This document shows positions 16,805-25,036 of a stretch of 64,000 nucleotides of DNA, piece after piece. Positions within the stretch are counted from its first letter, which is position 1, and every line of letters begins with the position of its first letter. This DNA is from Lentzea albidocapillata subsp. violacea (GTDB lineage Bacteria > Actinomycetota > Actinomycetes > Mycobacteriales > Pseudonocardiaceae): contig NZ_FNET01000005.1 of NCBI RefSeq assembly GCF_900100275.1, positions 1-64,000 of the forward strand. Direction: 5' to 3'. Both the position numbers and the translations under genes were made by a program. Under the pieces are notes generated by a model. The model saw nothing but the letters and a program-made list of their open reading frames with translations. It was not told where the DNA came from and ran no database searches.

Positions 16805-18333
16805 TGTCGCTCGCTGATGACATGTTCCAGGCGATGATGGACTACTCGCCGTTGCAGGCCACGATGCTGGGGGTGCCGGGCTGGGAGGACGGGCTCGGTG
16901 ACGTGAGCGTCGACGGCCAGCGGACCGACCGCGACCGGATCGCCGCCCTCCTGGGCAGGGCCGAGACGGACGACACCGAGGACGCCGTCACGCTCGCGGT
17001 GATCAGGCAGCAGGGCAGGGCGATCGTCGACCGCATCGACGCCAGGCTGGTCGAACACACCGTCGCGACCATGAGCGCGCCGGTGAACAGCCTGCTCATG
17101 ATCTCCTCGAAGCTGGACGTGTCCCAGCGCCTCGACAAGTACCCGCGGTACATCGAGCAGGCCGGGGAACGGGTGCGCGACTCCGACCGCAGGCCGCTGA
17201 GCCGGCACCTCCAGACGGGCGTGCAACGCATGGACGCCTTCCTGGCCCTGCCGGCACAGGAGTGGGAAGGCGCGCACTCAGGCGACATCCGCACCGCCGT
17301 CGCCGGTTTCCGCGACGTGCTGGCGTCGATCGAGGACGGCCGCGGCGACGACAGGGCCGGGCTCTGCTGGCTGCCCGAGGGCGAGGCGAACTACGCGAAC
17401 CTGGTCCGCAACTACACCACGACCTCCCGCACACCCGACGAGCTGCACCGGCTCGGGCTCGACATCATCGCGTCGCTGCGCGAGGAGTACGCGGAGATCG
17501 GCTCGCGGTTGTGGGGCACCAAGGACGTGCCGGAGATCTTCCACCGGCTGCGCACGGAAATGTTGTGGGACAACGAAGAGCAGATGATCGAGAACGCCGT
17601 CGCGGCGATCGCCCGCGCGGAGGCCGAGGCGCCGAAGTGGTTCGGCCGCATGCCGGGCGTCGGCTGCCAGGTGCGTGCCGTGCCCGAGGAGGAGCAGCGC
17701 ACGTCGGCCATCGCGTTCTACCAGCCCGCGCCCGCCGACCGCAGCCGTCCCGGCACGTACTGGCTGAACCCGTTGGGCGCCACCGAACGCAGCCGCACGC
17801 TGTCCGAGGTGACGGCGTTCCACGAGGCCGTGCCGGGCCACCACTACCAGTTCTCGATCGCCGCCGAGACGGACCTGCCCAACCTGCGCAAGTACGCGTT
17901 CATCGAGGCGTACCTGGAGGGATGGGGCCTCTACACCGAGCGCCTCGCCGAGGAGATGGGCCTGTACTCGTCGGACGAGCAGCGCCTCGGGATGCTGGGA
18001 CTCGACGCGATGCGCGCCGGCCGGCTCGTGGTGGACACCGGCATCCACGCGTTCGGCTGGTCGCGGCAGCAGGCCGTCGACTACCTGCGGGAGAACACCG
18101 TCATGACCGAGCCCGAGATCGACTCCGAGATCGACCGGTACATCGAGACGCCGGGCCAGGCGCTCGCGTACATGGTGGGGCGCCTGGAGATCCAGCGCAT
18201 CCGGGCAGAGGCGGAGACGAAGCTGGGTGACCGCTTCGACGTCCGCGCGTTCCACGACCTGGTGGTGGGGAGCGGCGCGGTGCCGCTCTCCACCCTCGAC
18301 CAGATCGTCACTTCCTGGACTGCTTCTCCATGA
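16804..18333 (+). CDS. DUF885 family metallopeptidase, copy 2
   Basis: A 509-residue paralogue of the preceding gene, starting MSLADDMFQAMMDYSPLQAT against the neighbour's TSLSDEMFQTMMDWNPLFAT. The zinc motif is FHEAVPGHHYQ near residue 339. The start codon shares a base with the upstream stop, so translation is coupled. The pair comes from a tandem duplication, and both copies keep the metal ligands. Its last 26 bases overlap the convergent permease gene. Confidence 0.9.
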   Translation: MSLADDMFQAMMDYSPLQATMLGVPGWEDGLGDVSVDGQRTDRDRIAALLGRAETDDTEDAVTLAVIRQQGRAIVDRIDARLVEHTVATMSAPVNSLLMISSKLDVSQRLDKYPRYIEQAGERVRDSDRRPLSRHLQTGVQRMDAFLALPAQEWEGAHSGDIRTAVAGFRDVLASIEDGRGDDRAGLCWLPEGEANYANLVRNYTTTSRTPDELHRLGLDIIASLREEYAEIGSRLWGTKDVPEIFHRLRTEMLWDNEEQMIENAVAAIARAEAEAPKWFGRMPGVGCQVRAVPEEEQRTSAIAFYQPAPADRSRPGTYWLNPLGATERSRTLSEVTAFHEAVPGHHYQFSIAAETDLPNLRKYAFIEAYLEGWGLYTERLAEEMGLYSSDEQRLGMLGLDAMRAGRLVVDTGIHAFGWSRQQAVDYLRENTVMTEPEIDSEIDRYIETPGQALAYMVGRLEIQRIRAEAETKLGDRFDVRAFHDLVVGSGAVPLSTLDQIVTSWTASP

Positions 18334-19726
18334 CGGAGTTGCGCTTCGAGTAGGCGAAGTAGATGACCAGTCCGAGCACGAACCAGGCCGCGAACCGCAG
18401 CCAGGTCTCCGGGTTGAGGAACGTGATCAGCCAGATCGAGAAGATCACGCCGATGATCGGCACCACCGGCACGCCCGGCGTCCTGAACGTGCGCGGCAGG
18501 TCAGGCTGCTTGTAGCGCAACACGATCACGGCGATGCAGACCACGACGAACGCCAGCAGGATGCCGATGTTGGTGAGTTCGGCGGCCTCCGCGATCGGCA
18601 GGAAACCGGCGATGATCGCGGAGGCGATGCCCAGCACCCAGGTGATGCGCGACGGCACGTGCTTCACCGGGTGCGTCTTCGCGAACCACTGGGGCAGCAG
18701 CCCGTCGCGGCTCATCGAGTAGCCGACGCGGGCCGCTCCCATGAGGAACGTGAAGAGCACCGTGGTGATACCGAGGATGGCGCCGACGCTGATGATGATG
18801 CCCAGCGCGGGCAGGCCCACGTCCGCGAACGCCGTGGCGAACGCGGACTCCGCGTCGACGTCCTTGTAGTTCACCATGCCCGTGAGCACCAGGCAGGCCA
18901 GCACGTACAGCACCATGGAGATCGCGAGCGAGTAGATGATCGCCTTCGGCATGTGCCGCTGCGAGTCCTTCGACTCCTCGGCCGCCGTCGACATCGCGTC
19001 GTAGCCGAACACCGCGAAGAACACCGTCGCCGCACCTGTGAGCGCACCCGTGAGGCCGAACGGGAAGAACGGGTTGTAGTTGTCGGTGTTGATGTGGAAC
19101 ACGCCGACGCCGATCACCAGCAGCACCACGGCGACCTTCAGGTACACCAACGTGGTTTCGAACCGTGCGGCGTTCTTCATGCCCATGTTCAGCACGTACG
19201 CGATGAGCAGGCACAGCAGCACGGCGAACAGGTTCACCTTGTACGTGCCCGCGGCGACGGCGCCTGTCTCGGTGCCTGGTGCACCCAGCATCCATTGCGG
19301 TAGCTGGATGTTGAGCAGACTGAGGAGCTCGGTGAAGTAGCCGGAGATGCCGATCGCGACCACCGCCACGATCGCGGTGTACTCCAGCAGCAGGTCCCAG
19401 CCGATGAACCAGCCGACGATCTCGCCCAGCACCGCGTAGCCGTAGGTGTAGGCACTGCCCGCCTTGGGGATCAGGCCCGCGAACTCCGCGTACGAGAACG
19501 CCGCCGCCGCGCTCGCGATACCGGCGATGAGGAACGAGATCAGCACGGCCGGGCCTGCCGTCTTGTTCGCGACGGCACCCGCGAGCGAGAAGATGCCCGC
19601 GCCGATGATGCCGCCGATGCCGATCGCCGTGAGCTGCCACAGGCCCAGTGTTCTGGTGAGCCCGTCGCCCTTCTCCTCCGAGATCTGTTCGATGGGCTTG
19701 CGCCGGAACACGCCCTGCGTCGTCAT
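18308..19726 (-). CDS. APC-family amino acid permease
   Basis: A 472-residue, roughly 12-helix transporter of the amino acid/polyamine/organocation family, of the cationic amino acid transporter type. The first helix has the substrate-binding break IGIGGIIGAGIFSLAG, and later SYAEFAGLIPKAGSAYTY and FFAVFGYDAMSTAAEESKD are characteristic. It imports amino acids with protons; the substrate is not fixed by sequence. It converges on, and overlaps, the DUF885 gene. Confidence 0.92.
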   Translation of the reverse strand: MTTQGVFRRKPIEQISEEKGDGLTRTLGLWQLTAIGIGGIIGAGIFSLAGAVANKTAGPAVLISFLIAGIASAAAAFSYAEFAGLIPKAGSAYTYGYAVLGEIVGWFIGWDLLLEYTAIVAVVAIGISGYFTELLSLLNIQLPQWMLGAPGTETGAVAAGTYKVNLFAVLLCLLIAYVLNMGMKNAARFETTLVYLKVAVVLLVIGVGVFHINTDNYNPFFPFGLTGALTGAATVFFAVFGYDAMSTAAEESKDSQRHMPKAIIYSLAISMVLYVLACLVLTGMVNYKDVDAESAFATAFADVGLPALGIIISVGAILGITTVLFTFLMGAARVGYSMSRDGLLPQWFAKTHPVKHVPSRITWVLGIASAIIAGFLPIAEAAELTNIGILLAFVVVCIAVIVLRYKQPDLPRTFRTPGVPVVPIIGVIFSIWLITFLNPETWLRFAAWFVLGLVIYFAYSKRNSVMEKQSRK

Positions 19727-19836
19727 GCCGTCAGCTCCCTGGTTGGTGGGGTCCGGGCGAACCTAATCGCGTCAACTGTTACGCGGTTTGTCCGAACCCA
19801 CCAATCAGAGAACCGATTTTTGGCTTTTCGTGCTGT

Positions 19837-20817
19837 TTACGGCCTGCTGAACACGATCTTGCCGGCGGTGTCGCCGTCCAGCATCGAACGGAACCCCTGC
19901 TCGGCGTCCTCGAACTTGAGCTCGGCGCCGATCTGCGGCTTGAGGCCGTTGATCGCGCAGAACCGCATGAGGTCGCCCAGTTCCTCTCGGGTACCCATGG
20001 TCGAGCCGACCACGCGCAACTGCAGGAAGAACAGCCGCTGGAGCTCGGCCGCGGAGGCGTCACCGGACGTCGCGCCGGAGATCACCACGATGCCGCCGGG
20101 CTTGAGCGCCTTCATCGAGTGCGACCAGGTGGCCTTGCCGACGGTCTCGAACACCGCGTCGACCCGTTCGGGCAGCCGGGCACCGGACTCGAACACGTCG
20201 TGGGCACCGAGACTGGACGCGAGCGCGCGCTTCTCCTCCGTGCGGCCCGTGACCCACACACGGAACCCGGCGGCGCGTCCGAGCTGGATCAGCGCGGTCG
20301 ACACACCACCCGACGCACCCTGCACGAGCATCGTCTGGCCGGGGCGCAGGCCGGACTTCACGAACAGCATCCGGTACGCGGTCAGCCACGCCGTGCCCAT
20401 GCAGGCGGCCTCGGCGAACGAGAGGTCCGCGGGCTTGGGCAGCGCGTTGCGGGCCGGCACGACCACGTGGTCGGCGAACGTGCCCTGGTGCTTCTCGGTG
20501 AGCAGCGAGCGCTTCGGGTCGAGCGTCTCCTCGCCGGCCCAGTTCGGGTCGCCGATGACGGAGTGCAGCACCACCTCGGTGCCGTCGTCGAGGACACCGG
20601 CGCCGTCGCAGCCCAGGATCATCGGGAACTGCTCGGGCTTGATGCCGACACCGCGCAACGTCCACAGGTCGTGCATGTTGAGGCTGGCCGCCTTGACCGC
20701 GACGCGCACCCACCCGGCGGGAACCTCGGGATCGGGGCGCTCGCCGACGCGGAGCGACGCCAGCGGGTTCTCAGGACTGGGTTCTGCTGCGTAAACGGCG
20801 AACATGGTTCGCAACAT
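19837..20817 (-). CDS. Zinc-binding alcohol dehydrogenase / quinone oxidoreductase family protein
   Basis: A 326-residue medium-chain dehydrogenase/reductase. It has the GroES-like N-domain (SLNMHDLWTLRGVG and ILGCDGAGVLDDG) and an NADP-binding fold with VQGASGGVSTALIQLGRAAG. The Cys ligands of catalytic zinc enzymes are not evident, so it is closer to the zeta-crystallin/quinone reductase branch. The start is uncertain: ATG 20817 lies directly after AGGTGGG, and ATG 20805 (MFAVYAAEP) is an alternative with better spacing. Confidence 0.87.
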   Translation of the reverse strand: MLRTMFAVYAAEPSPENPLASLRVGERPDPEVPAGWVRVAVKAASLNMHDLWTLRGVGIKPEQFPMILGCDGAGVLDDGTEVVLHSVIGDPNWAGEETLDPKRSLLTEKHQGTFADHVVVPARNALPKPADLSFAEAACMGTAWLTAYRMLFVKSGLRPGQTMLVQGASGGVSTALIQLGRAAGFRVWVTGRTEEKRALASSLGAHDVFESGARLPERVDAVFETVGKATWSHSMKALKPGGIVVISGATSGDASAAELQRLFFLQLRVVGSTMGTREELGDLMRFCAINGLKPQIGAELKFEDAEQGFRSMLDGDTAGKIVFSRP

Positions 20818-20875
20818 ACCCACCTGGATCGTGGCCAAATGCCGTGACACGGGTCACGCGACTACGCTCGGGGGC

Positions 20876-21088
20876 GTGGACTGGCTGGTGCAGTGGTGGG
20901 ACGGGGTCGAGCTGTGGGTCGTGCAGCTGCCCGTCGCCGTGCAGTTCCCCGTCGTGATGGTCGTGGTGCTCCCGCTCTGCCTGGGCGTGGCGCGGCTGAT
21001 CGACCGGGTTGCTGACTGGGGTGCGAAGAACCCGGCTTCCGGTTCCGAGCTGGAACCCGAGCCCGAGCCGGAGAAGGTCGCCGCGTGA
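20876..21088 (+). CDS. Small single-pass membrane protein
   Basis: A 70-residue protein with one hydrophobic segment (VQFPVVMVVVLPLCLGVA, about residues 22-42) and a charged Glu/Pro-rich C-terminal tail. It begins with GTG and ends four bases into the RNase gene, so it is co-translated with the RNase-barstar pair. I do not recognise a family. A role in export or anchoring of the RNase is possible but not shown. Confidence 0.65.
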   Translation: MDWLVQWWDGVELWVVQLPVAVQFPVVMVVVLPLCLGVARLIDRVADWGAKNPASGSELEPEPEPEKVAA

Positions 21089-21534
21089 GCCCTGGTCGTC
21101 GCCTGACCGTCGCACTGGTCGGGCTCCTCGCGCTGGTCGTCATCGGGTGGTTCGTCAAGGACAACACGTCGGGTGCGCCTCCCGAGACCACGAAGCCGGT
21201 GGTCACGAGCGCGGCGCAGGGCGAGACCGTGCCCGGCGCGAACTCACGACTGGACGTCGTGGCGCTGTCGAAGCTGCCCGCCGAGGCCGCCAAGACCTGG
21301 AAGCTGATCGAGGCGAAGGGGCCTTTCCCGTACCCGCGCAACGACGGCGTGACGTTCCAGAACCGCGAGAAGCGGCTGCCCGCCAAGGAGTCCGGGTACT
21401 ACAAGGAGTACACCGTGCCGACGCCGGGAAGTCCTGACCGTGGCGCGCGGCGCATCGTCACCGGTTCGGAGAAGGAAGTCTTCTACACCGGTGACCACTA
21501 TTCGTCGTTCGTCGTCGTGGACGTGAAAAAGTGA
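21085..21534 (+). CDS. Secreted guanyl-specific ribonuclease (RNase Sa / barnase superfamily)
   Basis: A 149-residue exported RNase. An N-terminal hydrophobic segment (VALVGLLALVVIGWFV) acts as signal or anchor. The catalytic domain follows RNase Sa closely: LPAEAAKTWKLIEAKGPFPY, NDGVTFQNRE, the catalytic Glu in YYKEYTVPTPG, Arg in RGARRIVTG and His in YTGDHYSSFVVVD. It degrades RNA at guanines outside the cell. The overlapping barstar gene protects the producer. The GTG start overlaps the previous stop by four bases. Confidence 0.93.
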   Translation: MSPGRRLTVALVGLLALVVIGWFVKDNTSGAPPETTKPVVTSAAQGETVPGANSRLDVVALSKLPAEAAKTWKLIEAKGPFPYPRNDGVTFQNREKRLPAKESGYYKEYTVPTPGSPDRGARRIVTGSEKEVFYTGDHYSSFVVVDVKK

Positions 21535-21794
21535 AACGGCACATTCTCGTTTCGGAAAAGTCCGCCGCGATCTCGGCTATTGCCGCAGCGCTGGACTTCC
21601 CCGAGTGGTTCGGGCAGAACCTGGACGCTTTGTACGACAGCCTGACCGACCTCTCGTGGCTGCCCGCGGGCGAGTATGTGCTGGTCGTACCCGCGAACCT
21701 GGACCCGTCGGTCTCGCAGGTCCTGCGTGACGCTGCGAAACTGACCGCCGAATCAGGTGACCGGAAAGTGCGCGTGATTCGCACGGAAAGGTGA
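21531..21794 (+). CDS. Barstar-family ribonuclease inhibitor
   Basis: An 87-residue barstar homologue, with the family pattern FPEWFGQNLDALYDSLTDLSW followed by YVLVVPANLD. It binds and blocks barnase-like RNases in the cytoplasm. It starts four bases before the RNase stop ends (GTGA), so toxin and inhibitor are made together. The tight linkage shows it is the cognate immunity protein. Confidence 0.93.
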   Translation: MKRHILVSEKSAAISAIAAALDFPEWFGQNLDALYDSLTDLSWLPAGEYVLVVPANLDPSVSQVLRDAAKLTAESGDRKVRVIRTER

Positions 21795-21837
21795 CTTGGG
21801 CTGCGGTTGTGGCGTCCGGAGTGGACAGTGCCATTCC

Positions 21838-22254
21838 ATGGGAACGCATTTCCGCCGCTTGAGCTGTGCGCTCGGCGTCGTCGTGGTTGTTGGAGTGCTT
21901 TGCCCGGCGGTGTCGTTCGCCGGTGACCCCGACTGCTCGCAGGAGGGGCCTTTCACGCCGTTCGAGACGATCGACGGCGACAACCCCGTGACGATGCAGA
22001 ACGGCCGGGTGGTCGAGCTGCGCGCGTCGAACAAGTCCAAGTGCGCCTGGGGCCGCATCTCCTACGGCACGGCCGGCGAGGAGATCTGGACGGATCGCAA
22101 GGAGCCCTCGGCCAACGGGCACGAGGGCTTCCTCGGCTACACCAGGATCGACTCGGGTTCGGCGAAGTACACCGACGCGTTCAAGAACGACGGCAAGGTG
22201 ATGCGCGCCTGCGGTTCCTCGCAGGGCGTCATCGAGTGCACCGGCTGGTTCTAG
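21838..22254 (+). CDS. Secreted DUF2690-like protein
   Basis: A 138-residue exported protein. The signal peptide runs MGTHFRRLSCALGVVVVVGV and is cleaved near VSFAGDPD. The mature part has Cys residues at both ends and the VVELRASNKSKCAWGRISYG segment typical of DUF2690 proteins, which are small secreted actinobacterial proteins of unknown role. ATG 21838 gives the proper signal peptide; the frame is open for 14 codons upstream. It follows barstar by 43 bases and could be in the same unit. Confidence 0.72.
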   Translation: MGTHFRRLSCALGVVVVVGVLCPAVSFAGDPDCSQEGPFTPFETIDGDNPVTMQNGRVVELRASNKSKCAWGRISYGTAGEEIWTDRKEPSANGHEGFLGYTRIDSGSAKYTDAFKNDGKVMRACGSSQGVIECTGWF

Positions 22255-23012
22255 GGCACCCAGGAGGGGTTGCGCTTCTCCTTGAACGCCGCGATGCCCT
22301 CCTGGCCCTCCGGGCCGCCGAAGTGCTGCGCTGACAGCTTGAGCATGTCCGCGAAGACCTCGCCGAGGTTCGTGGACCTCTCCTGCTGCAACATCTCCTT
22401 GGTGGCCGCGAGCGCGTTGGGGGCGCCGCGCGCGAGCATGTCCGTGTAGCGGCGGACCTCCGCATCGACGTCGTCCGTCGCGGAGTTCAGCAGGCCGATC
22501 TCGACCGCGCGCTTCGCGTCGAACGTCTCGCCGGTCAGGAACAGCTCGTGCGCCTGGCGGGGGAGCAGGCGCGGCAGCACGGTCACCGAGATGACGGCCG
22601 GCACGACGCCGATCCGGACCTCGCTGAACGCGAACGTGGCCGAGGTGGCGGCGATGGAGATGTCGCACGCCGCGACGATGCCGACGCCGCCCGCACGCGC
22701 CGGGCCCTTCAATGCGGCGACGACCGGCTTCGGGCTGGTCCAGAGCTGTTCGAGGATCGCGGGGAACTCGTTGACGCCCTGATCGCCCGCGCTCGCCCCG
22801 GCGGCCTCCTTGAGGTCCATGCCGGAACAGAACACGGAACCCGTGTGGGTCAGCACGACCACGCGCACCTGGTCGTCGCTCGCCGCGCTGCCGAGGTGCT
22901 CCTTGAGCTCCCGGCGCAGCTGCGAGGACAGCGCGTTGCGGTTGTGGGGGGAGTCCAGCGTGATCGTCGCGATGCCACGCTGCACCTCGTAGTGGACCAG
23001 CTCGTCTGCCAT
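22251..23012 (-). CDS. Enoyl-CoA hydratase/isomerase family protein
   Basis: A 253-residue crotonase-fold protein. It contains the acyl-CoA contact SGMDLKEA, the oxyanion-hole region PVVAALKGPARAGGVGIVAACD and SEVRIGVVPAVISVTVL. The catalytic Glu of the hydratase position is not evident in the stretch after the oxyanion hole, so isomerase or another crotonase reaction is possible. ATG 23012 (MADELVHYEV) is preferred to upstream codons. It is divergent from the DJ-1 gene, with two palindromic boxes in the 62-base gap. Confidence 0.9.
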   Translation of the reverse strand: MADELVHYEVQRGIATITLDSPHNRNALSSQLRRELKEHLGSAASDDQVRVVVLTHTGSVFCSGMDLKEAAGASAGDQGVNEFPAILEQLWTSPKPVVAALKGPARAGGVGIVAACDISIAATSATFAFSEVRIGVVPAVISVTVLPRLLPRQAHELFLTGETFDAKRAVEIGLLNSATDDVDAEVRRYTDMLARGAPNALAATKEMLQQERSTNLGEVFADMLKLSAQHFGGPEGQEGIAAFKEKRNPSWVP

Positions 23013-23039
23013 GTCGCTGACCTTAGCTTCCGGGTTGCT

Positions 23040-23075
23040 TGACAGCATGCTGTCAGATATGACAGTCTGCTGTCA
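23040..23075. promoter_or_regulatory. Twin 16-bp palindromic operators
   Basis: TGACAGCATGCTGTCA (23040-23055) is a perfect palindrome and TGACAGTCTGCTGTCA (23060-23075) matches it at all but two bases. Their centres are 20 bp apart, close to two helical turns, and the second overlaps the ATG of the DJ-1 gene. They are likely bound by the MarR-family protein encoded downstream. Confidence 0.75.
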
Positions 23076-23689
23076 TGACACAGACGGTGTACCTCGTTCT
23101 GGCCGACCAGCTCGCCGACTGGGAGTACGGCCACGTGGCCGCGCAGGTGAGCCTGCAGCAGTTCCAGCAGCAGCCGGGGCGGTACGAGCTGCGGACGGTC
23201 GGGCTGACCACGGACCCGATCCGCACGATCGGCGGCGTGCGGATGCTGCCGGACATCGCTATCGAGGACGTCTCGGTGGAGGACGCGGCGATGCTCGTCA
23301 TGCCAGGCGGAGACGGGTGGGAGTCCGGCTCGCTGGCGGCGTTCGGGAAGCTCGCACGGCGGTTCCGCGAGGCGGGCAAGCCGATCGCGGCGATCTGCGG
23401 GGCGACCGTCGCGCTGGCGGCCGAGGGACTGCTCGACGACGTGCCGCACACGTCGAACTTCCTTGAAGGACTTGGTTCTTACGGCGGCGCGGCTCTTTAC
23501 CGCGACGAACGTGTGGTGCGTGCCGATGGTGTGATCACGGCGGGCGGTGCCTCGGCGCTGGAGTTCGCCCGCGAGGTGCTGGCGGAGCTGGAGACGTTCT
23601 CGCCGGGAACCCTGCGGGCCTGGTACGAGTTCAACCGCGACGACACGGTCGAGGCGTTCGGGAAGCTGGTGGCGAGTGTCCAGGACTGA
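23075..23689 (+). CDS. DJ-1/PfpI family protein
   Basis: A 204-residue glutamine-amidotransferase-like protein. The nucleophile elbow is KPIAAICGATVALA with the conserved Cys, and there is an early Glu in WEYGHVAAQ. Members act as glyoxalases, chaperone-like proteins or proteases; no choice can be made here. The start codon lies inside the second operator box, so bound regulator would block expression directly. It overlaps the MarR gene by 14 bases. Confidence 0.88.
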   Translation: MTQTVYLVLADQLADWEYGHVAAQVSLQQFQQQPGRYELRTVGLTTDPIRTIGGVRMLPDIAIEDVSVEDAAMLVMPGGDGWESGSLAAFGKLARRFREAGKPIAAICGATVALAAEGLLDDVPHTSNFLEGLGSYGGAALYRDERVVRADGVITAGGASALEFAREVLAELETFSPGTLRAWYEFNRDDTVEAFGKLVASVQD

Positions 23690-24128
23690 GTCGGCGCCCA
23701 GGACTGAATCGGGCGATGTGCTGACCGACGTCGTGATGAGGACTTTCCGTCTGTACGGAGCGTTTCTCGACGCGGCAGAGGTGATGACGAAGCCCGTCGG
23801 GCTGACCGCGGCGTGGTGGCAGGTGCTCGGCGCGGTGCTGCGCGAGCCGTTGTCCGTCTCGGGCATCGCGCGGGAGATGGGGCTGGCGCGGCAGTCCGTG
23901 CAGCGGATCGCGGACCTGTTGGTGGACAAGGGTTTGGCGGAGTACCTGCCGAACCCGGCGCACGCCCGCGCGAAGCTGGTCCAGCCGACCCCGGAGGGTT
24001 TCGCTGCCATCGAACGGTTGCGGGACGCGCAGCACGAGTGGGCCAACCGCGTCAGTGCGCAGGTCTCACTGGAAGACCTGCGCACGACGCTCGCCACGAT
24101 GACCGCTCTGGTCGCGGCTACGTCCTGA
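23676..24128 (+). CDS. MarR-family transcriptional regulator
   Basis: A 150-residue winged-helix repressor. The recognition helix region is LSVSGIAREMGLARQSVQRIADLLVDKG and the wing LPNPAHARAKLVQPTPEG. It is translationally coupled to the DJ-1 gene. The GTG at 23676 is the likely start; a GTG near 23718 is possible. It probably binds the twin palindromes upstream and controls its own operon and perhaps the divergent enoyl-CoA hydratase. Confidence 0.88.
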   Translation: MSRTESAPRTESGDVLTDVVMRTFRLYGAFLDAAEVMTKPVGLTAAWWQVLGAVLREPLSVSGIAREMGLARQSVQRIADLLVDKGLAEYLPNPAHARAKLVQPTPEGFAAIERLRDAQHEWANRVSAQVSLEDLRTTLATMTALVAATS

Positions 24129-24152
24129 TGCCCGGCAGGGGGTTGGGCATCA
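24126..24152. terminator. Hairpin between convergent genes
   Basis: TGATGCCC (24126-24133, overlapping the MarR stop) pairs perfectly with GGGCATCA (24145-24152). It sits between two converging genes and probably ends both transcripts. Confidence 0.65.
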
Positions 24153-24158
24153 GGATCG

Positions 24159-24770
24159 CTAGCCGATCGTGGTCGTGGTCAGGACGGGACTCGGGTCCGG
24201 GTAGCCCTTCGCGGCGGCGTTGACCGGGAATCCGAAGACGGTGACGACGGCGGTGAAGGTGAGGCCCGGGGCGTCGTAGCTGGTGCCACCCAGCTTCGTG
24301 GTGATCGTCCCGGTGCCGCCCGCCTGGAGGTTGATCGTGACGGTGGGCAGCTCGAAGTCCGCGCCGCCCTTGATCGGCCCCGGCACGTTCAGCACGACAT
24401 CGTTGCCCTGCAAGGCAACCGTCGGCGTGCCACCCAGCCCGGAGCCGCCGGACAGCGACGCGGACTGGAACGTCGAGTTGGCGGGCACCGGCAACTTCAG
24501 CGCGAGACCCTTGATCTCCCGCACCTGCCGCCCGCCGGCCTCGGCCGGGATCTTGTTGGGCGCGGGGTCGATCGTGACCACGACCGAGCCGCCGGGCGCG
24601 ACGGTCGCGGGTGCCGACGCGTCGACACCCTGGTCGAGTGTGAAGTCCGACGACTGCCCGGCGGCACTCGCCCGGAGCTTGTAGGTGATGGTCTGCGGAG
24701 CTGCTGACGCGTTGACGGCGAACATCAGCATCGGTACCAGTGCGGCTGCTGCGATTCCGGCTAGCTTCAT
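24159..24770 (-). CDS. Secreted beta-rich protein, unknown function
   Basis: A 203-residue exported protein. The signal peptide MKLAGIAAAALVPMLMFAVN is cleaved near ASA-AP. The mature part is rich in Gly, Thr and Val with alternating strand patterns (PGGSVVVTID, TVTINLQAGGTGTITT), consistent with an immunoglobulin-like or adhesin-like beta sandwich. A GGAGAGG ribosome site lies before ATG 24770. I do not recognise a catalytic motif. Confidence 0.78.
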   Translation of the reverse strand: MKLAGIAAAALVPMLMFAVNASAAPQTITYKLRASAAGQSSDFTLDQGVDASAPATVAPGGSVVVTIDPAPNKIPAEAGGRQVREIKGLALKLPVPANSTFQSASLSGGSGLGGTPTVALQGNDVVLNVPGPIKGGADFELPTVTINLQAGGTGTITTKLGGTSYDAPGLTFTAVVTVFGFPVNAAAKGYPDPSPVLTTTTIG

Positions 24771-24827
24771 GGCCTCTCCCCGATGAGTGGACGAGGGACA
24801 CTTCCAGCACACGGCGTAATCAATTGA

Positions 24828-24841
24828 CTACTCATGAGTAG
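24828..24841. promoter_or_regulatory. 14-bp palindrome CTACTCATGAGTAG
   Basis: A perfect palindrome about 58 bases upstream of the secreted-protein gene, next to a TTGAC-like sequence. It has the size of a TetR- or GntR-type operator. The regulator is unknown. Confidence 0.55.
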
Positions 24842-24888
24842 GTTTCACGTCAACAGTTCACAGTTCACATCGCCCGAACGGCGCTGTT

Positions 24889-25036
24889 GATTCGATCTTG
24901 TGGCGGCGGCTGAAAGTGGCGTGCGGAGCGGTTGGGCTCAAATGTGCTAGGCTGTGCGCATAGCCTCTGCCACTAGGTGGAGGAAGTGAGCCCAGGTGCG
25001 CTTCCGGACGGTTGCTGCCTGGGCTTCGCGCTTTTC
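24889..25036. repeat. Direct repeat, copy 1 (matches 25651-25798)
   Basis: A 148-base block that recurs at 25651-25798 with about seven differences by eye and no gaps. The first 60 bases (starting GATTCGATCTTGTGG) look like a conserved promoter region with TGTGCTAGGCT, an extended -10 motif; the rest is the structured RNA. It is the left part of a tandemly duplicated cassette. Confidence 0.9.
24950..25036 (+). ncRNA. Structured RNA associated with DUF3800-like gene, copy 1
   Basis: Three stems can be drawn: GGCT/AGCC (24950-24953 with 24962-24965), CCAC/GTGG (24970-24973 with 24977-24980) and the strong AGCCCAGG/CCTGGGCT (24989-24996 with 25018-25025), ending in CTTTTC. Compared with copy 2, the middle stem changes A-U to G-C on both sides, and a G-U in the third stem's loop helix becomes G-C. 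That is covariation, evidence for a functional fold. Comparative RNA searches have reported several RNA motifs next to DUF3800 genes. The strand is inferred from the promoter-like sequence and the T-rich end. Confidence 0.65.
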
